From: Betaproteobacteria bacterium
GTDB taxonomy: Bacteria > Pseudomonadota > Gammaproteobacteria > Burkholderiales > SG8-39
NCBI GenBank assembly: GCA_016234705.1
Contig: JACRAS010000177.1
Span: forward strand, 1-64,000
Reading direction: 5' to 3'
Length of the DNA: 64,000 nt
The notes below the pieces were generated by a model. It was not told where the DNA came from. It worked only from the letters and a program-made list of their open reading frames with translations, and searched no databases. Positions 17,200 through 25,657 of the stretch are shown here, in pieces (position 1 is the stretch's first letter; every line of letters starts with the position of its first letter). Position numbers and translations under genes: made by a program.

Positions 17200-18150
17200 G
17201 TGCCCGAGGATTACACTCTGCAGGAAGTGCTCTCCGACGCCGACGCTTACTTCGCGGCCGGTGATGCGCGCGGCGCGATCGAGATCCTGTTTCAAGGGTG
17301 GGATCAGTTCGAGACCGGCGCCGCGAACAGCGCAGGCGAGGCGATCCGCCTGGCCTTGGGGCGGATCTGTCACTCATTCTGGGTGAAACGCGATTTCGAA
17401 ACCGGAACACAGATCACGGCGATGGTCGTGAACGCCGCGCTCGAGCGCGCGCGCCGGACGGTGGCGCCCGAATTTGCCGCCGTCTATGCCGAGGCTGCTG
17501 CTGCGACGGGAACATCGCTATTTCCGCTGCAGCGGATTTTCCGTCACCAGAATCTGGTCCGTCTGTTTCGCCGGGTCGCCGCGGAGATTGCCGGCGATGT
17601 CGCCGAGTGCGGCTGTGCGCGCGGCCTTTCGTTCATGCAACTGTGCCTCGCCTTCAGCAAGGATCATCCCGATTGGTCTGGAGAGGGTTTCCACGTGTTC
17701 GATTCATTCGAGGGGCTGAGCGAGCCGGGCGAAAAAGACCTCGGACTGGACCAGTCGGATGCGGACGCGGCGCAAATTGCGCGCAATATGGTGCCCGGCA
17801 ATTTCGCCGTCGCGTTTGACCTGGTCAGGGAGAATGTGCATCGCCGCTTTCCGCGCGTCGAGTTGCATCCGGGCTGGATCCCGAGTGCGTTTTCCGCGGT
17901 GGCCGGGCGCAGCTTCCGCTTCGTGCATCTGGACGTCGATTTGTATCAGCCGACGCTGGACAGCCTGGACTATTTTTTTCCGAGGCTTGCCGATGGGGGA
18001 GTGATCATCACCGACGACTATAACTGGCCGGGTGCGAGAACGGCGCTGCTGGAGTTTTGCGCCAGGCATCGCCTGCAGTTGCAGGCCACCGACACCTCAC
18101 AGGCGTTCGTGCGGAAGGGTTCCGACGCGGTGAAGCCAGGCTCGGCTTAA
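17200..18150 (+). CDS. TylF/MycF-family O-methyltransferase-like protein
   Basis: This 316-aa protein has an N-terminal helical region (~1-115) and a C-terminal class I SAM-dependent methyltransferase domain of the TylF/macrocin O-methyltransferase type. Visible features are VAECGCARGLSF (SAM loop, ~145), HVFDSFEGLSEP (~175), FRFVHLDVDLYQPTLDSL (~252) and GGVIITDDYNWPGAR (~277). The acidic HLDVDLY and DDYNWPG residues match the metal-dependent members. It starts at GTG with GAGAAAGG seven bases upstream. No sugar or polyketide genes are nearby, so the substrate is unknown. Glycan or small-molecule O-methylation is inferred. Confidence 0.75.
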   Translation: MPEDYTLQEVLSDADAYFAAGDARGAIEILFQGWDQFETGAANSAGEAIRLALGRICHSFWVKRDFETGTQITAMVVNAALERARRTVAPEFAAVYAEAAAATGTSLFPLQRIFRHQNLVRLFRRVAAEIAGDVAECGCARGLSFMQLCLAFSKDHPDWSGEGFHVFDSFEGLSEPGEKDLGLDQSDADAAQIARNMVPGNFAVAFDLVRENVHRRFPRVELHPGWIPSAFSAVAGRSFRFVHLDVDLYQPTLDSLDYFFPRLADGGVIITDDYNWPGARTALLEFCARHRLQLQATDTSQAFVRKGSDAVKPGSA

Positions 18151-18268
18151 GCAGCGTTGCCGCGCCGCACGCAGCGCCCGGGATCCGGTCCGGGCTCCCG
18201 CAATCTACCGGCCGACTGTGCTTCGAAGCGTTCGGTTCGCCGCGGGCCGCACCGAGTTAGCGGTGGTG

Positions 18269-19435
18269 TCAGCCGGACTTGGGGCCGCGCATGCTGCCTG
18301 CCACGATCTTGTACTCGAACAGGCGGCACTCCAGCGCGCCGTTGTAGAGCGGCGTGCGCTTGGACACTTGCAGCTTGATCAACTTGGGCAGATTCATGTC
18401 GGCGCTGAGAATGTAGCAGTTCCAGCCGGCGAATTTCTGTTTCAGCGCATCGCCGAATTTGGGGTAGAACTCGGCCAGTTCCTGCTGCTCGCCCATGCGC
18501 TCGCCGTAGGGCGGGTTGGTGACCAGCACGCCTGAAGCGGCCGGCGCGGATATCTCCAGCGCATTCGCCTGCTTCAACTGCACCGCCTGCGCCAGGCCGG
18601 CTGCGTGCAGGTTCGCGTGCGCAAGCTTGAGCCTATCGCCGTAGAGCTCGCTGCCGTAGATCGGCAGGGGCACAAGCGGCTTGTGCCGCGCCTCGGCTTC
18701 GGCGCGCAGTCTATGCCACAGCGTGGCGTCGAAATGCTTCAGCTTTTCAAAACCGAAGCCGCGCGCAAGGCCGGGCGCGATATCAAGCGCGATTTGCGCC
18801 GCTTCGACAAGGAAAGCGCCGCCGCCGCACATGGGATCGAGCAGCGCCGTTCCCGGCTGCCAGCCGGTCAGCTTGAGGATGCCGGCGGCGAGATTTTCCT
18901 TGAGCGGAGCTTCGCCCTGGGCGGCGCGCGCGCCGCGCTTGAACAGCGGTTCGCCCGAAGTGTCGAGGTAGAGCGTGAACTGCGTGGCGTCGAGAAAAGC
19001 GTGAATGCGCACTTCCGGCGCGCGCGTGTCCACGTTGGGCCGGCTGCCGACGGCGCTCCTGAAGCGGTCGCACACCGCATCCTTGATGCGCAGCGTGAGG
19101 AAGTCGAGACTCTTGAGCGGGCAACGCTGCGCGGTGAGATAGACGCGGATGCTGCGCGCGACGTCGAAGCGCTGCGGCCAGTCGAACTCATAGCTGGCGC
19201 GGTAGATGTCCTCTTCGCTGCGGTAGGCCACGGTGAACAGGCGCAGCAGCACGCGCGTGGCGACGCGGCTTTCCAGGTTGGCGCGGTAGATGACGCGCGT
19301 GTCGCCCTCGAAGGCGGCGCCGCCGGCGACGGTCTGCACCGCGCTCGCTCCCAGTTCGGCGAGCTCGGCGGCGAGCGCGTTTTCCAGGCCGCGCGGGCAG
19401 GGCGCGAACAGCTTGGCGTTAGCGTGCGGGCTCAT
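18269..19435 (-). CDS. THUMP-domain RNA methyltransferase (RlmL N-terminal type)
   Basis: This 388-aa class I SAM-dependent methyltransferase begins with a ferredoxin-like plus THUMP RNA-binding module (~1-160). The catalytic domain holds LLDPMCGGGAFLVEAA (~195) and the N6/N2 methylase motif VTNPPYGERMGE (~305). It corresponds to the first half of RlmL/YcbY, so 23S rRNA G2445 N2-methylation is the likely reaction. The RlmK half is absent, as in many single-domain homologues. The start at 19435 (MSPHANAKLFAP) overlaps the upstream deaminase stop by four bases. Confidence 0.88.
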   Translation of the reverse strand: MSPHANAKLFAPCPRGLENALAAELAELGASAVQTVAGGAAFEGDTRVIYRANLESRVATRVLLRLFTVAYRSEEDIYRASYEFDWPQRFDVARSIRVYLTAQRCPLKSLDFLTLRIKDAVCDRFRSAVGSRPNVDTRAPEVRIHAFLDATQFTLYLDTSGEPLFKRGARAAQGEAPLKENLAAGILKLTGWQPGTALLDPMCGGGAFLVEAAQIALDIAPGLARGFGFEKLKHFDATLWHRLRAEAEARHKPLVPLPIYGSELYGDRLKLAHANLHAAGLAQAVQLKQANALEISAPAASGVLVTNPPYGERMGEQQELAEFYPKFGDALKQKFAGWNCYILSADMNLPKLIKLQVSKRTPLYNGALECRLFEYKIVAGSMRGPKSG

Positions 19436-20640
19436 GCGCCATGAATCCGCGCGGCGAAGCCGGCGGCGCGCAGTGCGCGGATGATCTCGTCGACGTGGTT
19501 GCGGCCGCGGGTCTGCAGCACGAACTCGACTTCGGCGGTCTGCAGCGGTAGGTTGGTGAAGGCGCGCTGATGGTGCACTTCCTCGATATTGGCATTGGCC
19601 TCGGCCAGGCAGGCGGTGACCGTGGCGAGCGCTCCGGGCAGGTCGCGCAACTCGACCGTGAGCCGGGTGAGCCGGCCGGCGCGCACCATGCCGCGCTCGA
19701 TGATGACCGACAGCATCAGCGGATCGATGTTTCCGCCGGAGAGGACTATCCCCACGCGTCTGCCGCGGAAGCGCTGCGGATGGGCGAGCAGCGCGGCCAG
19801 GCCGGCCGCCCCCGCGCCCTCGACCACCGTCTTCTCGATTTCCAGCAGCAGCACGATGGCGTGCTCGATCTCGCCTTCGCCGACCAGCAGGATGTCGCGC
19901 GCGAGTTCGCGCACGATGGGTAAGGTGAGCGCGCCCGGCTCCCTCACCGCGATGCCCTCGGCAATGGTGTTGGCGGCGCAACGCGCCGTCTCGCCGCGCA
20001 GCGCGCAATACATTGACGGAAAGTTCTCGCTCTCGACGCCGTAGAGTTCGATGCCAGGCATGGCGGCTTTGGCCGCGACCGCCATGCCGGCGAGGAGGCC
20101 ACCCCCGCCCACGGGCACGACCAGGACCTCCAGCTGCGGCTCGCGCGCCAGCATCTCCAGCGCCACCGTGCCCTGGCCGCTGATCACCCGCTCGTCGTCA
20201 TAGGGATGGACCAGGCTCAGCTTGCGCTCGGCGGCGAGCGCGAGGCCGCGCGCCTTGGCCTCATCGAAGCCGTCGCCGGCGAGGATCACTTCGGCGCCGA
20301 AGGCGCGCGTATGCTCCACTTTCACATGCGGCGTGTGGCGCGGCATGACGATCACGGCATGTATGCCCAGGCGCCTGGCATGGTAGGCCACGCCCTGCGC
20401 GTGGTTGCCGGCGGAAACAGCGAGCACGCCTGCCGCGCACTGCGCAGGCAGCAGCGAAAGCAGTTTGACCAGCGCGCCGCGTTCCTTGAACGAAGCGGTG
20501 AATTGCAGGTTCTCGAACTTGAGGTAAACCTCGGCGCCGGTGATCTCGGACAGCGTGCGCGAGTACAGGCAGGGCGTGTCGATTACCTGGTCCGCGAGCA
20601 GGGTCGCGGCGGCACGGATGGAGTATGCGGTGACGGGCAT
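19432..20640 (-). CDS. ilvA: Threonine ammonia-lyase with C-terminal ACT domain
   Basis: This 402-aa PLP enzyme deaminates threonine (and serine) to 2-oxobutanoate. The PLP lysine is in TASFKERGAL near 50. The cofactor-phosphate loop VGGGGLLAG lies near 177, and VSAGNHAQG near 76. One ACT-like domain occupies the last ~75 residues. That size fits the short single-ACT class annotated either ilvA or tdcB, not the ~500-aa two-ACT form. It overlaps the downstream RNA methyltransferase by ATGA. A copy of the repeated hairpin element begins about 15 nt upstream of its start. Confidence 0.88.
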   Translation of the reverse strand: MPVTAYSIRAAATLLADQVIDTPCLYSRTLSEITGAEVYLKFENLQFTASFKERGALVKLLSLLPAQCAAGVLAVSAGNHAQGVAYHARRLGIHAVIVMPRHTPHVKVEHTRAFGAEVILAGDGFDEAKARGLALAAERKLSLVHPYDDERVISGQGTVALEMLAREPQLEVLVVPVGGGGLLAGMAVAAKAAMPGIELYGVESENFPSMYCALRGETARCAANTIAEGIAVREPGALTLPIVRELARDILLVGEGEIEHAIVLLLEIEKTVVEGAGAAGLAALLAHPQRFRGRRVGIVLSGGNIDPLMLSVIIERGMVRAGRLTRLTVELRDLPGALATVTACLAEANANIEEVHHQRAFTNLPLQTAEVEFVLQTRGRNHVDEIIRALRAAGFAARIHGA

Positions 20641-20655
20641 GAAATCTAATTCGAT

Positions 20656-20730
20656 ATGAAGGAATACTTCCCCTCATGCTTCCCTAAATTGGCCTGTCGC
20701 AAAATCAATTTTGCAACAGGGTCATATTGA
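20656..20730 (+). ncRNA. Candidate small RNA, repeat family copy 2
   Basis: It has the same layout as the element at 7486. The 22-nt hairpin ATGAAGG...CCCCTCAT lies at 20656-20677 with one mismatch. The linker contains GCTTCCCTAAA. A second stem at 20693-20720 (CCTGT, GCAAAA / TTTTGC, ACAGG) is followed by GTCATATTGAC. The hairpin and linker sequences are conserved with copy 1, while the second stem has a different sequence but is still paired. That difference supports selection on structure. A TTCGAT hexamer precedes it where copy 1 has TACGAT. It lies between ilvA and the hydrolase gene. Confidence 0.45.
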
Positions 20731-20738
20731 CACGACGC

Positions 20739-21419
20739 TCAGCGCTGCCATGAACCCTTGATGATGCTCTTGATGAGATGCAGCCGCCGGTGAAAAAAAT
20801 GATCCGCACCGGGCACCACGATCACCGGCAGCTCCTGCGGCCGCGCCCATGCGAGCACGTTGGCGAGCGGAACGGTCTCGTCCAGTTCGCCGTGGATGAT
20901 GATGCTGTTCGCCGGCACCGGTTCCGAGGTGTAGCCGCGCCCGCCGCTGACGGAACCCGCCGCCACGCCCACCAGCGCCATGCGCGCAGGCTGAACGCGG
21001 CGCGCCACCAGGGTCTGCACGTAGGCGCCGAAGGAGAAGCCCGCCAGCACCGGCGCCGTCGCGTGAAAGCGCGCGCGCGCGTAGTCCAGGATCGCCAGCA
21101 GGTCGTCGGCCTCGCCGCGCCCCTCGTCATGTTCGCCTACGCTCATCCCGACGCCGCGGAAATTGGGCCGCAGCGCGACGTAACCCAACTCGACGAAAGT
21201 CTTGGCCAGCGTCTGCGCCACCTTGTTGTCGAGGCTGCCGCCGAACAGCGGGTGCGGATGCGCGATCAGAGCCACGCCCCGAGGGGCGTCGTAGAGCCTG
21301 TCGCGAGCGGCGTCGTGAAGCCTGCCGCGGTGCTCGCCCGACGCGGGCAGGTCGATCACGCATTCGATCTTGCCCGCGGGGCCGTCCAGCAGCACGCGCT
21401 CGCTCGGCGCCCGCGTCAT
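20739..21419 (-). CDS. Alpha/beta hydrolase
   Basis: This 226-aa alpha/beta-hydrolase resembles the family of small cytoplasmic hydrolases with an HPHPLFGG motif near 53. The nucleophile elbow is GFSFGAY (~128). The acid is likely in HGELDETVPL (~178), and the catalytic His is in PGADHFFHRRL (~205). RPNFRGVGMSVG near 87 is typical of the same family. The substrate is unknown. It overlaps the upstream ferredoxin gene by four bases and shares its operon. Confidence 0.82.
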   Translation of the reverse strand: MTRAPSERVLLDGPAGKIECVIDLPASGEHRGRLHDAARDRLYDAPRGVALIAHPHPLFGGSLDNKVAQTLAKTFVELGYVALRPNFRGVGMSVGEHDEGRGEADDLLAILDYARARFHATAPVLAGFSFGAYVQTLVARRVQPARMALVGVAAGSVSGGRGYTSEPVPANSIIIHGELDETVPLANVLAWARPQELPVIVVPGADHFFHRRLHLIKSIIKGSWQR

Positions 21420-21724
21420 ATTTTCAGGCGCTCGACCTCGCGCCCATGCTGCAGGTGTTCCTCGATGATCTCGTCGATGTCATGCTCATCGACATAGGTA
21501 TACCAGACTTGTTCCGGGTACACCACGATGCAGGGACCTTCCTCGCACCGGTCGAGGCAGCCCGCCTGATTGATGCGCGCCTTGCTTTTCCCGGCGAGAT
21601 CGAGTTGTTTCAGGCGCTGCTTGGCGTAGTCGCGCAGCGCACTCGCGCCCTTGTCGTTGCAGCAGACGCGGCCGCCATCGCGCTGGTTGCAACAGAAGAA
21701 AACGTGGTGGGCGTAATAACTCAT
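21416..21724 (-). CDS. (2Fe-2S) ferredoxin, thioredoxin-like type
   Basis: This 102-aa protein has a Cys pattern typical of thioredoxin-fold 2Fe-2S ferredoxins: HVFFCCNQRDGG and RVCCND at the N-terminus, then QAGCLDRCEEGPCIVVYPE near 60. Homologues next to the same hydrolase are common in betaproteobacteria. The start at 21724 (MSYYAHHVFF) is supported by the family N-terminus. It probably carries electrons or an Fe-S cluster for an unidentified partner. Confidence 0.83.
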   Translation of the reverse strand: MSYYAHHVFFCCNQRDGGRVCCNDKGASALRDYAKQRLKQLDLAGKSKARINQAGCLDRCEEGPCIVVYPEQVWYTYVDEHDIDEIIEEHLQHGREVERLKI

Positions 21725-21798
21725 GCGGGATTCGATCGAAGGGAGCGTCGTTGAGCGGTATGCCGCTTGCCGGCATGACTGTTCCAAGGAACGCCGGA

Positions 21799-22908
21799 TT
21801 ATAGCTTGTCGGGGCTGTCCCGACCTTCCCCGGCCAGGCGCGGCGCAAGCAGCATCAGATAGAACAGCGCGACGAACGGCCACGCGAGCGACACCAGGTG
21901 CGTCACCCCGTTGAAGTTGAGAAAGTAGCCTTGCGGCCATTGTTGCAGGGCGTTGGCGAGATACGGATTCGCCGGCGCCAGGTTGACCAGCACGGTTGCG
22001 GCCATCAGCAGCAAGCCCGCCAGCGCCAGGCGCGCGGCGCGCGGCAGCGCCATCACCAGCATCAGGATCCCCGCGGCGCAAGCCAGGCCAACGACCGCGC
22101 CCGGTGTCAGCCAGGCGAACACGTTCTGTGCCTTGAGCAACACGCCTACCGCGAGTGTCTTCAGCGCCAGCGCCCCCGCGAGCAGAGCCAGCAACAGGCG
22201 CCGCAGCGGCCGATCGTTTTGCGTAAGGCCGGAAAGAAATAGGCCGACCGCGATCAGGTTGCAGGCGGCGACCGCGGCTTCCATCTGGATGAACACTTCG
22301 GCCGGATGCAGGGCGGCCGGCGGATGCGCGAGCATGTCGCGCAGATCGCCGTTGCCGAACAACAGCGTCTCCGGATTTAATTGGGTGAACAGCCACAATG
22401 CGAGCAGCACCAGTCCCAGGTCGTACTGTCCGCCCGCGAGAAACCAGCGATGCCGCAGGGCATGGATTCTTCCGCCGCTCAGCAAGCCGATACCAAAGCG
22501 CAGCGCCAGGCCGGCGCCGGCGAAGGTGCCCAGGCCATTGGTCGCGAGATCGAGGTTGGACGGAATGCGGCTGGGCAGGTAGGTTTGCAGCGCTTCCAGC
22601 GCGAGGCTTAAGAAGCAGCCGGCGACGCCGGCCGCGGCTAGCGCGAGCGCGCCGCGCAGGCGCGGGTGCAGCGCCAGCAGCGCGAAAAACCCCAGGGGCA
22701 GATAGGCGGCAAAATTGGTCACCAGATCGAACGCGGTGATGTAACGCGGCAAGGCGCCGGCGAGAAACGCTAATGCGCTCACGCCCTGATCGCGCCAGCC
22801 GGAGAAGGGGTGCAGGCTGGCGTAAATGATCAGCAGCGCATAAGCGAGCAGCAGGTAGCGCGCCAGCGGCGAGGGTCTGGGATCGATGACGGTCACAGTG
22901 GCCGCCAT
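21799..22908 (-). CDS. VanZ-like family membrane protein
   Basis: This 369-aa polytopic membrane protein has about ten hydrophobic segments. The N-terminal third carries the VanZ-like signature: YASLHPFSGW near 32, DLVTNFAAYLPLGFF near 62, LEALQTYLPSRIPSNLDLATN near 107. The C-terminal two thirds are hydrophobic without a recognised domain. Function in this family is poorly defined; VanZ itself gives low-level teicoplanin resistance. It starts one base after the macrodomain gene stop, so the two are probably co-translated. Confidence 0.78.
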   Translation of the reverse strand: MAATVTVIDPRPSPLARYLLLAYALLIIYASLHPFSGWRDQGVSALAFLAGALPRYITAFDLVTNFAAYLPLGFFALLALHPRLRGALALAAAGVAGCFLSLALEALQTYLPSRIPSNLDLATNGLGTFAGAGLALRFGIGLLSGGRIHALRHRWFLAGGQYDLGLVLLALWLFTQLNPETLLFGNGDLRDMLAHPPAALHPAEVFIQMEAAVAACNLIAVGLFLSGLTQNDRPLRRLLLALLAGALALKTLAVGVLLKAQNVFAWLTPGAVVGLACAAGILMLVMALPRAARLALAGLLLMAATVLVNLAPANPYLANALQQWPQGYFLNFNGVTHLVSLAWPFVALFYLMLLAPRLAGEGRDSPDKL

Positions 22909-22909
22909 G

Positions 22910-23422
22910 TTACCGCTTTGCGAGTTCCGCCCGATACAGCGCCAGCATCCCGGCGCCGAAACAGGCGAACACGATTTTCTCGATTTTGATTTCGGCCGTG
23001 GCGAACTGCGCGCACTCGCCGAGCGCAATGCGCGTCGCCTGCTGCAACGGGTAGCCGTAGACGCCGCAACTGATCGCGGGGAAGGCGATGCTGGCCGCGC
23101 CGTGCGCGAGCGCCAGTGCCAGGCTGTCGCGGTAGCAGGAGGCGAGCAGTTCGGGCTCGCCCCGCGAGCCGCCCTGCCACACCGGCCCGACCGTGTGAAT
23201 GACGTATTTGGCCGCGAGGCGGTAGCCGCGCGTGATCTTGGCGCGCCCGGTGGCGCAACCTTGAAGCGTGCGGCACTCGGCGAGCAGCTCGGGTCCGGCG
23301 GCGCGGTGGATCGCGCCGTCCACGCCGCCGCCGCCCAGGAGCGAGTTGTTGGCGGCGTTGACGATGGCGTCCACCTCCAGGGTGGTGATGTCGGCTTCGA
23401 CCGCGATGAATTTGTCGTGCAT
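22910..23422 (-). CDS. Macrodomain protein, ADP-ribose deacetylase type
   Basis: This 170-aa protein is a single macrodomain of the YmdB/MacroD type, which hydrolyses O-acetyl-ADP-ribose or removes ADP-ribose from proteins. Visible family motifs are [22 protein letters not shown] (~20-41), [11 protein letters not shown] (~62), VIHTVGPVW (~77) and [15 protein letters not shown] (~115). The catalytic Asn and Asp positions are kept. It lies downstream of vapBC and just before the VanZ-like gene. Confidence 0.9.
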   Translation of the reverse strand: MHDKFIAVEADITTLEVDAIVNAANNSLLGGGGVDGAIHRAAGPELLAECRTLQGCATGRAKITRGYRLAAKYVIHTVGPVWQGGSRGEPELLASCYRDSLALALAHGAASIAFPAISCGVYGYPLQQATRIALGECAQFATAEIKIEKIVFACFGAGMLALYRAELAKR

Positions 23423-23431
23423 GCCTGGATT

Positions 23432-23848
23432 TTACCGTGCCTGGATTTGGGCTCCGGGCAGCGCTGAACGCAGACCAAGGTGCTCGACGAACGGATCGAA
23501 GTCCCTGTCGCTGTACAGAAGAGGCAAGCCGCTCTCGATGCAGCGCGTGGCTATCACCGTGTCTATCGTCTTGCGCACGCTTACCCCGAGCGCTCGCAGC
23601 GCACGAAAGTTCTTCGCGGCTTGAATAGCTATGTCTTGCCCCGCCAGGTCCACGACCACCAGCGAAGTCAGGAGCTTCCTGGCCTGGTTGAAATCGCGGT
23701 CGCTGACAAAGCCTTGCAGCACCTCGGTCAAAATCAGGTCGCCCGTCGCAATCGGCTCGGTACCGAGCAGCGATTCCAGCTTTTCCGCCTGTGGCGTCGC
23801 GGCTCCGCGGAAGTAGTCAATCCAAACGCTGGAATCGACCAAAATCAC
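23432..23848 (-). CDS. vapC: VapC-type PIN-domain ribonuclease toxin
   Basis: This 138-aa PIN-domain protein begins MILVDSSVWIDYFRG, with the first catalytic Asp. Other acidic residues are in LILTEVLQG (~42) and the C-terminal segment LLYSDRDFDPF (~112). VapC toxins cleave RNA, typically tRNA or rRNA. It overlaps the upstream antitoxin gene by four bases (ATGA), the standard vapBC arrangement. The catalytic residues appear intact. Confidence 0.9.
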   Translation of the reverse strand: MILVDSSVWIDYFRGAATPQAEKLESLLGTEPIATGDLILTEVLQGFVSDRDFNQARKLLTSLVVVDLAGQDIAIQAAKNFRALRALGVSVRKTIDTVIATRCIESGLPLLYSDRDFDPFVEHLGLRSALPGAQIQAR

Positions 23849-24039
23849 CCGTCGGTCCTCATCGCGTCAAGGTCGCCTTGCCAGTCGAGCTTGCCGCGAA
23901 AACGCCGTATCTCCTGTTGTTGCCGCAGCCGCAACAAAGTACGCAGCCCGAGCTCCACCGCTTCGCGTTTGCTCTTCAACCCGGTCGCCCGAAGCGTGTC
24001 CTTCATCAACTTATCGTCGATCACGATGTTGGTGCGCAT
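23845..24039 (-). CDS. vapB: VapB-type antitoxin
   Basis: This 64-aa protein begins MRTNIVIDDKLMKDTLRATG, a ribbon-helix-helix DNA-binding fold of the VapB/type II antitoxin class. Its C-terminal part (RRFRGKLDWQGDLDAMR) fits the toxin-binding tail with its conserved GxxxWxGDL pattern. It should bind VapC and repress its own operon. An inverted repeat that fits an operator lies just upstream of its start. Confidence 0.9.
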   Translation of the reverse strand: MRTNIVIDDKLMKDTLRATGLKSKREAVELGLRTLLRLRQQQEIRRFRGKLDWQGDLDAMRTDG

Positions 24040-24041
24040 GA

Positions 24042-24069
24042 TGTGTATCCTTTCTATGTTTCATACACA
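24042..24069. promoter_or_regulatory. Probable VapB operator
   Basis: TGTGTAT (24042-24048) and ATACACA (24063-24069) form a perfect inverted repeat with a 14-nt centre, starting three bases upstream of the vapB start codon. The position fits autoregulation by the VapBC complex. No better palindrome exists in the 93-nt gap to the symporter gene. Confidence 0.6.
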
Positions 24070-24132
24070 TTCTAGGCGCATCTGGCGCAACTCGCAACCA
24101 GCGGCTTTGTCAATGTTGAGCGCTGCGGCGCC

Positions 24133-25572
24133 CTAGCGCCGCGCGAACCAGTTTATGCGCTCCCTCTTCTGTCCGCCGGCGAAGGAAACGAGCGAGCCGA
24201 AGATCATGCCGGCGAGGCTCATGGCGAGGCCCGCGAGCTGCGGCGGCACCAGGCCGGTTGGATTGAAAATCTCGAGATTGATCCAGGTCGCGAGCCCGAG
24301 CACGATCGCCAGCGTCGCCCCCAGGGTGGTCGCGCGATGCCAGTACAGCCCGAAAGCGAGCGGGACGAAGGCCGCGACCAGGGTCACCTTGTAGGCGTTC
24401 TCGACCATCTTGTAGATGCTCGCATCCGTGTTGAGCGCGAACACGGTCACCATCACGGTGAAGCAGAGCACGACCGTGCGCATCGCGAACAGGAACTGGC
24501 GGTCGGTCCAGTGGCGGAAGGCGCCGCGCAGGATGTTCTCGGTGAAGGTGACCGAGGGCGCGAGCAGGGTCGCGCTGGCGCAGCTCTTGATCGCCGACAA
24601 CAGCGCGCCGAAAAACATCACCTGCGCGAACACCGGCACGTGCTGCATGATCAGGGTCGGCAGAATCAGCTGCGAATCCGTGTTGATGAGGCCCGCGACC
24701 ATCTTAGGGTCGATCAGCGTCGCCGAGTAGGCGAGGAACATCGGGATGAAGGCGAAGCAGAAGTAGAGCACGCCTCCGGTTATCGAAGCGCTGCCGGCAA
24801 TGCGCTCGTTCTTGGACGAGGCGACGCGCTGGAACACGTCCTGCTGCGGAATCGAGCCGAACATCATGGTGATCCATGCGGCAGTGAACCAGAGCATCTC
24901 CTTCAGCTCCGGCGCGGGCAACAGATTGAACTTGCCGGCGTCCGACGCGTGGCTGAGCACCGTGCCGACACCGCCGACCATGCCGCTCACCTCGAAGGCG
25001 ATGTACACCATGCCCACCAGGATGACGATCATCTGCAGGAAATCGGTGACCGCGACCGACCACATACCACCCCACATGGTGTAGATCAGCACGGTCGAGG
25101 CGCCCACGATCATCCCCGTTTGCTGCGACATCGCGCCCTCGGAAACGACGTTGAACACCAGCCCCAGCGCCTTGATCTGCGCCGCGACCCAGCCAAGATA
25201 CGAAATCACGATGCACAGCGTGGTCAACACCTCGACCGTGCGGTTAAAGCGCTTGCGGTAGAAATCGCCTATGGTCAAGAGGTTCATGCGGTACAGCGGG
25301 CGGGCAAAGAACAGGCCGACCAGGATCAGGCACATGCTCGAGCCGAACGGGTCGGCCACCACGCCCGCGAGGCCGTCCTTCAAGAACGACGCCGGTATGC
25401 CGAGCACGGTTTCTGAGCCGAACCAGGTGGCGAACACGGTGGCGGTGACGATGTAGAACGGGAGCGCGCGCCCGGCGACCGCGTAATCCTTGGAGTTCTT
25501 CACCAGCGTGCCGGCCCACAGGCCGATGCCGATGGAAATGATCCAGTAGGTGATGACGAACCAGAGCAGCAT
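24133..25572 (-). CDS. Sodium:solute symporter (SSS family)
   Basis: This 479-aa polytopic membrane transporter has about 13 hydrophobic segments. SSS-family features include ATWFGSETVLGIPASFLKDGL (~47-67), the GDFYRKRFNRTVE cytoplasmic loop (~100) and IYTMWGGMWSVAVTDFLQM (~157). It couples Na+ flow to uptake of an unidentified solute. The start at 25572 gives MLLWFVITYWIISIG, a membrane segment. Longer in-frame starts would add non-hydrophobic, unconserved residues. Confidence 0.85.
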   Translation of the reverse strand: MLLWFVITYWIISIGIGLWAGTLVKNSKDYAVAGRALPFYIVTATVFATWFGSETVLGIPASFLKDGLAGVVADPFGSSMCLILVGLFFARPLYRMNLLTIGDFYRKRFNRTVEVLTTLCIVISYLGWVAAQIKALGLVFNVVSEGAMSQQTGMIVGASTVLIYTMWGGMWSVAVTDFLQMIVILVGMVYIAFEVSGMVGGVGTVLSHASDAGKFNLLPAPELKEMLWFTAAWITMMFGSIPQQDVFQRVASSKNERIAGSASITGGVLYFCFAFIPMFLAYSATLIDPKMVAGLINTDSQLILPTLIMQHVPVFAQVMFFGALLSAIKSCASATLLAPSVTFTENILRGAFRHWTDRQFLFAMRTVVLCFTVMVTVFALNTDASIYKMVENAYKVTLVAAFVPLAFGLYWHRATTLGATLAIVLGLATWINLEIFNPTGLVPPQLAGLAMSLAGMIFGSLVSFAGGQKRERINWFARR

Positions 25573-25582
25573 GGCTGGAGAG

Positions 25583-25600
25583 GTTTCTAGTCTTCTAGTC
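25583..25600. repeat. Short CTAG-type repeat upstream of the symporter
   Basis: GTTTCTAGTCTTCTAGTC contains the TTTCTAG and TCTAGTC words that recur at 59061-59187 and 60608-60697. It sits 11 nt upstream of the symporter start. CTAG is otherwise rare in this GC-rich sequence. Confidence 0.5.
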
Positions 25601-25657
25601 GTGCGCGACGCGCCGATTATATCCCGCGGCCCGGCATCGGCGAAATGCTCGCAGCGG

